Part shown: positions 58,285-64,000 of the stretch, piece by piece | Layout: every line of letters starts with the position of its first letter | How positions within the stretch are numbered: position 1 is the first letter of the stretch | Assembly (NCBI GenBank): GCA_016702745.1 | Contig: JADJDJ010000003.1 | Span: 248,001 to 312,000 of the forward strand | DNA: 64,000 bases | Reading direction: 5' to 3' | Origin: Chitinophagaceae bacterium | GTDB lineage: Bacteria > Bacteroidota > Bacteroidia > Chitinophagales > Chitinophagaceae | Position numbers and translations under genes: made by a program | Notes under the pieces: generated by a model | The model's input: only the letters and a program-made list of their open reading frames with translations | The model's database searches: none | Told to the model about the DNA's origin: nothing

Positions 58285-58700
58285 GTAATTCGCTGCGCGA
58301 ATAATGATGGGAACGCGGATGACGCTGATTAGGCGGATTAAAACGGATTTTATTCGCTGCGCGAATGATAACGGAAACGCGGACGCCGTCGGCCAAAGCC
58401 TATGGCGGCGGACGATGACGCGGATTGGGCGCCTGCCTGCCGGTAGGCAGGGATTTAAACTGATTTTTTACTCACTTTGCTTTTTTTGCGTTCTTAGCGG
58501 CCTTAGCGGGAGAAAATGTATGAATATGGATAAAATTAACTTCGTTTGCCTGGGATGCCATATTTTCCTTGCGTGCATTTTCCTCGCGCCTTAGCGTCTT
58601 AGCGGTTAAATCTCTCTCTGCGAAAACTCCCCGTCCTCCTGTTCTCTGCGGTGAAATTTCTCCCCTACCTGATCAAACGACTAAACAAAAACGCTCCGTG
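58285..58700. repeat. Repeat block with palindromes and GCAAAG tracts
   Basis: Two ATTCGCTGCGCGAAT palindromes (58290 and 58351), one reverse copy of the CGTCCGCCGCC element (58380-58414), a CCTGCCTGCCGGTAGGCAGG hairpin (58432-58451) and tracts such as CTTAGCGGCCTTAGCGGG and CTTAGCGTCTTAGCGGTTAA. The orientation is inverse to that of the 36.5-37.9 kb blocks. No gene was found. Confidence 0.75.
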
Positions 58701-58748
58701 AGTGTTGAATAGCTGAGAAACGACAACTCATATTAATTTTTAATAAAA

Positions 58749-58756
58749 TACATTTG
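58749..58756 (+). promoter_or_regulatory. Candidate -7 box TACATTTG of the TonB receptor
   Basis: Matches TAnnTTTG and ends 25 bases before the ATG of the receptor at 58782. No clear -33 box. Confidence 0.35.
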
Positions 58757-58781
58757 CCTCTACATTTTATCTCCTGGAATT

Positions 58782-61237
58782 ATGAAGTACCAATTGAAAA
58801 ACCCCGCCATTCTGCTCTTCATCCTTCTACCCTTCGCCGCCCTTTCCCAGAACAAAGGCCGCCTCTCCGGATTTGTAGTCGATAAATCCACTCAGCAACG
58901 ACTACCCTTTGCCACGGTAACCATCACCGGTATCAATCAATCCGTTGCTACCGACAGTGCCGGTAATTTCAGGATCACCGATATCCCGCTGAATGTATAT
59001 ACCATAGAGATTTCACTGGTGGGATATAAAAAACTATTCTTTTATAATATTGGCATCAGCGCTGGTAATGAACAGACCCTTGCAGCAGAACTGGAACCCG
59101 ATGCCCAGCAACTGCAAGGCGTGACCATCAAAACCAATAAACGTACCGCCAGGGCGGCCACCCTGGAAACACCATTAAGCGTACAAAGACTCACCACTGA
59201 AGAAATCAAAAGCAATCCCGGAGGTAATTTCGATATCAGTAAAGTGATTCAAACCCTGCCCGGTGTGGGTGGCGGTGCTCAAGGCGGCAGTTTCCGTAAC
59301 GATATCATCATCCGCGGCGGCGCCCCCAATGAAAATGTATTTTACCTGGATGGTATCGAGATCCCTGTGATCAATCACTTCCAGACACAGGGAAGCAGTG
59401 GCGGGCCGCAAGGCATCCTGAATGTATCCTTTATTGAAGATGTAAAACTCAGCAGCTCGGCCTTTGATGCCCGCTACGATAATGCCATGAGCAGCGTATT
59501 CCAGTTCAAACAAAAAAACGGGAACCCCAATAAATTACAGGGTAATATCCGCTTAAGCGCCACCGAACTGGCCGCGACCTTCGAAGGTCCGCTGTCAAAA
59601 AACAAGAAAACAACTTTCCTTGCTTCCGCAAGGCGATCTTATTTAGAACTCCTGTTTTCCGCACTGGACTTACCCATTCGTCCCAACTACTGGGACTTCC
59701 AGACCAAGATCACCCACCAGCTCAATAAAAAAACAACCCTCTCCTTTCTCGGTATCGCCGCCATTGATGAATTCAGCTTTGCCAAAATCAAAGAGGCCAC
59801 ACCGGAGAAATTATATATTCTTAATTCCAATCCCATCATTAACCAATGGACCTATACCGGCGGTATCAGCCTGAAAAAACTGATCAAAGACGGTTTCATG
59901 AATTTCGCCCTGAGCCGGAACAGTTTTGATAATGATATCGAACGTTATGAGGACAATGAACTCAAAATCCCTTCCCAACAAACACTTCGTTATCAGTCCA
60001 GAGAGACAGAGAACAAATTCCGTTTTGATGTCAACCTGAATAAAAAAGGATGGAAGATCGCCTATGGCGCCATGATCCAGCTCGCGGAATATGATAACAA
60101 TACCTTTAATGTAATCCGGAAAGAATTAAGGGATATCAATAACAATATTATTCAACCGGCTGTCACTGTCAATTTCACCAGTCCTTTGGATAATTTCTGG
60201 CGTTACGGAGCTTTTGCCCAGGTCAGCAAAAGACTTTTCGATAACCGTTTAGGATTGAGTGCCGGTATCCGTACTGATATGAACAGCTTTACCACTGATG
60301 GCAACAATGGGTTACAAACCTTATCTCCGCGGATCGCATTGAGTTATGTAATAGCAGATCAATGGACCCTGAATGCTTCCGTTGGCAGGTATTATAAAAT
60401 CCCTCCTTATACTATCCTTGGATTTGCTGATCAGAACAAAGTCCTGGTCAACCAAAACAGTAAATACCTGCAAAGCGATCATTATGCTGCCGGTATCGAA
60501 TACCTGCCCAATGACGGATTCCGGTTTACCATTGAAGGATTTTATAAAGACTATGCCAATGTACCGGTATCGGTAAGGGATGGCATTTCCCTCTCCAACC
60601 TTGGCAGCGATTTCAATGTACTGGGGAATGAAGCCATCAGCACCAATGGAAAGGGCCGTGCTTATGGTGTTGAATTCTTTGCTCAGAAAAAACTCACCAA
60701 ACATTTTTTTGGCATCCTGTCATACACTTATTACCGCAGCCAGTACAGTGGTACTAACCAACAACAGATCGCCAGCAGCTGGGACAACCAGCATTTATTA
60801 AGCCTTACCGGTGGATATAAATTCAAACGTAACTGGGAACTGGGATTGAAATTCCGCTATCAGGGAAGGGCCCCATTCACTCCATACGACGAAACTGCTT
60901 CCCGATTGAATTACCTCAGCCTGGGACAGGGCATCCTGGATTACAGTCGTCTTAATAACAACCGGCTCGGCGCCTTCCATGCCAGTGATATCAGGATCGA
61001 TAAAAATGGAATCTGAAAAAAACAACGATTGATCTTTTTCTGGATGTGACCAATTGGTACCTCGCGAAGAGTCCGGCACAGGACAGTTATACTTTTAAGA
61101 GAAATGCATCCAATACCGGTTTCATGACAACGGATGGTCAGCCGATTCGTGCCGATGGCAGCAACGCGATCCCTGTTTTTCTTAATAACAGTGATGCACA
61201 GGTAACACCGACGATCGGGTTTATCATAGAGTTTTAA
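58782..61237 (+). CDS. TonB-dependent receptor, CirA-like (one frameshift)
   Basis: About 818 aa after repair. Signal peptide MKYQLKNPAILLFILLPFAA, a carboxypeptidase-like domain (GRLSGFVVDKSTQQRLPFAT), plug motifs (GGNFDISKVIQTLPGVGGG, DIIIRGGAPNENVFYLDGI) and a 22-strand barrel ending TPTIGFIIEF. A missing A in the A5 run 61002-61006 gives a false stop. Repaired the text is IDKKWNLKKTTIDLFLDV. No SusD homologue follows. About 280 bases downstream starts the MbnP/MbnH group, so metal (copper) or chalkophore uptake is possible, which is inference only. Confidence 0.85.
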
Positions 61238-61514
61238 AGAGAGAGTATTTCACAGCCGCAGGGTATTACGAAGAGAAACTTATTCTTTCGAATTTTTATT
61301 TTGTTGCGCAAAAAATAGCTTGAGGATCACACGCAGGGTACTGTGGACGGCTGGCACTGATTGAACGGATCATATTCAGCCAGTGAGCTAAACAAATGAT
61401 TAAGCCCCTAACTTGTATTTTCTTAATGCAGTTTGTCCTCAGAACGCTGCCAGTCCGTATATAGCTTGCGCCCTCAGCGTGAAATAATCTCCAGGATTCC
61501 CGTAATTTTGTCAC

Positions 61515-61883
61515 ATGTTCCGCAGAAAAGTAGCGTTTTTCCTGCTTCTTGCATTTACTGCCCTTAGTTTCTACAATCCCCTGCTGTTGTTGGATTTTCA
61601 ACTCAATTCACAGAACTATGTCCGGAACTGTGTGAATAAATACCGCCCTTCTTTGCATTGTAAAGGCCAGTGCCAGCTGATGAAAAAAATAAAAGCAAAG
61701 GAAGAAAAAGAGAAAAAAGAATCAGGCAGCCGCACCGAAATCAACATCGTACTTTTCTCACCTGTTCAGGAATCCATTCAGGATCACAATCCCCTTTCCC
61801 CAAAATTTTTCAACGAAAAGGAATTGCCGGAGCCCTGCCATGCGGGTTTCCATTCCACCATCTTTCAACCTCCACGCGGCTGA
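61515..61883 (+). CDS. Small membrane-anchored Cys-motif protein
   Basis: 122 aa. The N-terminal hydrophobic helix is followed by NYVRNCVNKYRPSLHCKGQC, the pattern C-x9-C-x3-C with a His before the second Cys. This motif is known in short Bacteroidota proteins (LHCxGxCxL). Cys/His clusters of this kind usually bind copper or iron. A charged coiled segment follows (KKIKAKEEKEKKESG). It leads the group with the unknown gene at 61946, MbnP and MbnH on the same strand, so a role in copper handling is likely, but it is inferred from position. Confidence 0.65.
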   Translation: MFRRKVAFFLLLAFTALSFYNPLLLLDFQLNSQNYVRNCVNKYRPSLHCKGQCQLMKKIKAKEEKEKKESGSRTEINIVLFSPVQESIQDHNPLSPKFFNEKELPEPCHAGFHSTIFQPPRG

Positions 61884-61945
61884 TCATTGATTGAACAGCT
61901 TTATTCCGGATTGACCCGGTATTTTCAACTTACCCGAGAGATGAT

Positions 61946-62323
61946 ATGAAATGGATACTGATTGCAGTAGCCCTGCTGCTGTCGTGGCAGAGCCAGGCCC
62001 AAAGAGTGTACTGGAAAGAACACCGTGACTTTGCAGAAATGGTGATTAATGTCTTGCATCCTACTGAAGATGATGACCTACAGCCTGTAAAAGACAGCAG
62101 TGCCTATCTGCTTGAAAAAGCAAAGACCTGGCAGTCTTCCAAAATTCCGGCTGGTATCAAAAAAGAAGCTGTTCAGAAAAGCCTGGCCGAACTGGTTAAA
62201 CTTTGTACCGATTTACATAACGCCGTACTGGAAAAGCGAAAAGATTTTGACATACGGCTGCTGGCATTTAAAGTCCATAATAAATACCATTATATTGATG
62301 GCCGCCAGCTTATCAAAAATTGA
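61946..62323 (+). CDS. Small secreted helical protein, unknown
   Basis: 125 aa with the signal peptide MKWILIAVALLLSWQSQAQR and a helical, charged body (FAEMVINVLHPTEDDDLQ, SLAELVKLCTDLHNAVLEK) with one Cys and several His (HRDF, LHNAV, VHNKYHYIDG). The composition suits a small metal- or haem-related periplasmic protein, but no family is recognised. It starts about 60 bases after the Cys-motif gene and ends 12 bases before the MbnP start, so it is part of the same operon. Confidence 0.6.
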   Translation: MKWILIAVALLLSWQSQAQRVYWKEHRDFAEMVINVLHPTEDDDLQPVKDSSAYLLEKAKTWQSSKIPAGIKKEAVQKSLAELVKLCTDLHNAVLEKRKDFDIRLLAFKVHNKYHYIDGRQLIKN

Positions 62324-62335
62324 CAAAACAATCAC

Positions 62336-63134
62336 ATGAAAAAATTCATCATCCCGGCATTAGCCGCATTTATATTCACTTCCTGTACCGCCAGCTTGCA
62401 GCAAAAAGACTGCTGTTGCCGCCACCGCTGAAGGCAGCATCAGTTTAATATTTGAAAATTATGCAGGCAATCAGCCTCTCAGCCTCAACAAGGATACTTT
62501 TAATACCGCCTCCGGTGAAAAACTGACCGTAAGCCTGCTGCAATATTATATCAGTAATATCAGTCTTAAGAAAACTGATGGCAGTATCATCACAATTCCT
62601 CAGGATCAGTCTTATTTTCTAATTAAAGAATCAGATCCTGCTTCCCGTCAGATCAGCTTAACAATACCTGAGGGTAAATATGAATCGGTCAGCTTTATTC
62701 TAGGAGTAGACAGTCTCCGAAACACCAAACCCATTGCAGAAAGAACCGGGGTGCTGGATCCGGCTACCGGTGGTGCGGGTATGTACTGGAGCTGGAACAG
62801 TGGTTATATCTTTTTCAAAATGGAGGGCTACTCTCCTGTGGCCAGTCCGGGTAAAAACAATGACCACAAATACCGTTATCATATTGGACTTTTCGGCGGA
62901 ATGAATACGCCTACGGTGAATAATGTTAAAACCATTACCCTTCCACTGGATAAATTAAAAATCAGTGAAAAGAAACCTGCCGCCGCACATATACAAACAG
63001 ATATTCTGAAAATGTTCAGCGGGGTCAATGATATCAGTATTGCAAAAAACACAACTGTAATGGTCACCCCGTTCAGTGCAACAATTGCCGACAATTTTAC
63101 CGGCATGTTTACACTCAAAGGAATTGATCAATAA
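62336..63134 (+). CDS. MbnP family copper-binding protein (one frameshift)
   Basis: 265 aa after repair. Lipobox at the start (AAFIFTSCTAS). Removing one A from the A5 run 62403-62407 gives QQKTAVAATAEGSISLIFEN and then the full MbnP domain: SLNKDTFNTASGEKLTVSLL, YISNISLKKTDGS, AGMYWSWNSGYIFFKMEG, YRYHIGLFGG. In methanotrophs MbnP is a copper-binding partner of the di-haem MbnH, which oxidises one of its Trp residues to kynurenine. The MYWSWNSGY stretch is a good candidate for that Trp. The MbnH gene follows after eight bases. Confidence 0.85.
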
Positions 63135-63142
63135 TAACAATC

Positions 63143-64000
63143 ATGAAAAGAAAGGGTCGTAGCATTACAAGGCCGGCGGTCATCATTTTATTCGTGCTGG
63201 CCGTGACTATTCTAACGGCATTCACGAGGCTGTCCACTATTTTTAAACAGCCAGCTAATTTTCCGGCACCTCTTTACTCCTTCCGGGATAATGCGGTATC
63301 CGAGGATGGATTCCTGCTGGGGCGGCGTTTATTCTACGACCCGATTCTTTCTGCTGATCAAAGTATCAGCTGCGGCAGCTGTCATATACAGGCCGCAGCC
63401 TTTACCCATCATGGCCATGATCTTTCCCATGGTATCAACGATCTGCTGGGCAATCGAAATACCCCCGCTATACAGAACATGGCCTGGTACAGCAGCTTTA
63501 TGTGGGATGGCGGAATTCTGGATCTGGATCTGCAACCCATTGCCCCGATTACCAACCCGGTTGAAATGGGTGATACCCTTTTAGCTGTTCTGAAAAAACT
63601 CAATGCCCATCCGGAATACCCCGCCCTTTTCAAAAAAGCATTTGGCAGTGATTCTATTACAACTGCTCTCCTCATGAAGGCCCTGAGTCAGTTTATGGTA
63701 ATGCTCGTCAGCGCCGATAGTAAATATGATAAAGTGATGCGAAAGGAAGGAATGGAATTTAACCCGGAAGAACAAAAGGGGTATGATGTATTTAAAAATA
63801 AATGCGGAAGCTGTCACAAAGAACCCTTGTTTACCGATTTTAGTTTCCGTAACAATGGCCTTTCACCCGCTGATGAACCCGATGAAGGAAGATCACTGGT
63901 AACAGTGGAAAGCAAGGATCAATTCCGGTTTAAAGTCCCTTCCTTAAGAAACCTTGGGTTTACTTTCCCCTATATGCACGATGGCCGGTTTTATACACTC
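63143..64000 (+). CDS. Di-haem cytochrome c peroxidase, MbnH/MauG-like (partial, runs off the window)
   Basis: The start is the ATG at 63143 (MKRKGRSITRPAVIILFVLA, a membrane or signal segment); the 3' end lies beyond the window. Two haem c sites are visible: SCGSCHIQAAAFTHHGHD at about residue 75 and KCGSCHKEPLFTDFSFRNNG at about 220, together with the conserved FMWDGGILDLDLQPI and NRNTPAIQNMAW. The end so far reads VPSLRNLGFTFPYMHDGRFY, standard for the family. With MbnP eight bases upstream, the product is probably MbnH, the enzyme that modifies MbnP for copper binding. Confidence 0.88.
   Translation, partial: MKRKGRSITRPAVIILFVLAVTILTAFTRLSTIFKQPANFPAPLYSFRDNAVSEDGFLLGRRLFYDPILSADQSISCGSCHIQAAAFTHHGHDLSHGINDLLGNRNTPAIQNMAWYSSFMWDGGILDLDLQPIAPITNPVEMGDTLLAVLKKLNAHPEYPALFKKAFGSDSITTALLMKALSQFMVMLVSADSKYDKVMRKEGMEFNPEEQKGYDVFKNKCGSCHKEPLFTDFSFRNNGLSPADEPDEGRSLVTVESKDQFRFKVPSLRNLGFTFPYMHDGRFYTL

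Noticed and set aside
61238..61514. A gene between the TonB receptor and the Cys-motif protein
   Set aside because: The only open frame is on the opposite strand, overlaps the Cys-motif gene and looks random; no feature is supported in this gap.

Overview
The window looks like a chromosomal piece of a Bacteroidota bacterium, most likely of the Chitinophagaceae/Sphingobacteriia type. The reasons are two proteins with C-terminal type IX secretion (T9SS) sorting domains, several carboxypeptidase-like regulatory domains, large TonB-dependent receptors with such a domain at the N terminus, TAnnTTTG-like -7 boxes close to start codons, weak Shine-Dalgarno signals, and a RibBA fusion. No rRNA, tRNA or CRISPR array was seen, and no transposase.

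Layout. 0-8 kb: a lipoprotein, the recombinase XerD, two T9SS cargo proteins, an alpha/alpha-toroid protein and a VWA protein. 7.8-11 kb: an ECF sigma / anti-sigma pair and a DUF2911 protein. 11.3-15.8 kb: a translationally coupled operon of a PIG-L deacetylase, two tiny membrane proteins (58 and 41 aa) and a sodium:solute symporter. 15.9-22 kb: M14 peptidase, gamma-glutamyltransferase, a DinB-like protein and a beta-barrel protein. 22-44 kb: enzymes that make or cut amide bonds (YbdK-type carboxylate-amine ligase, two ATP-grasp proteins, an esterase, a class I glutamine amidotransferase, an isoaspartyl peptidase, and a chagasin-like inhibitor beside a papain-like protease). These are interleaved with a TonB receptor, ribBA, a TamB homologue and an amidohydrolase. 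45-51 kb: an A+T-richer accessory stretch in which two covarying, attC-like inverted repeats delimit a one-gene cassette, followed by a DoxX/DUF2071/methyltransferase/membrane-protein operon. 51-58 kb: a large secreted protein, VOC, DUF2199, EEP nuclease and SGNH-like proteins. 58.7-64 kb: a TonB receptor and a probable copper-linked operon with MbnP and the di-haem MbnH, which runs off the end.

Two window-wide properties matter to any user. First, about fifteen otherwise well-conserved genes are broken by indels of one base, mostly in short A/T runs. Restoring the base gives uninterrupted, family-typical proteins, so sequencing or assembly error is the likeliest cause. These genes are given here as single features with the indel positions. 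Second, the intergenic gaps are packed with several unrelated repeat families, many of them hairpin-forming. One of them encodes the C-terminus of the symporter.
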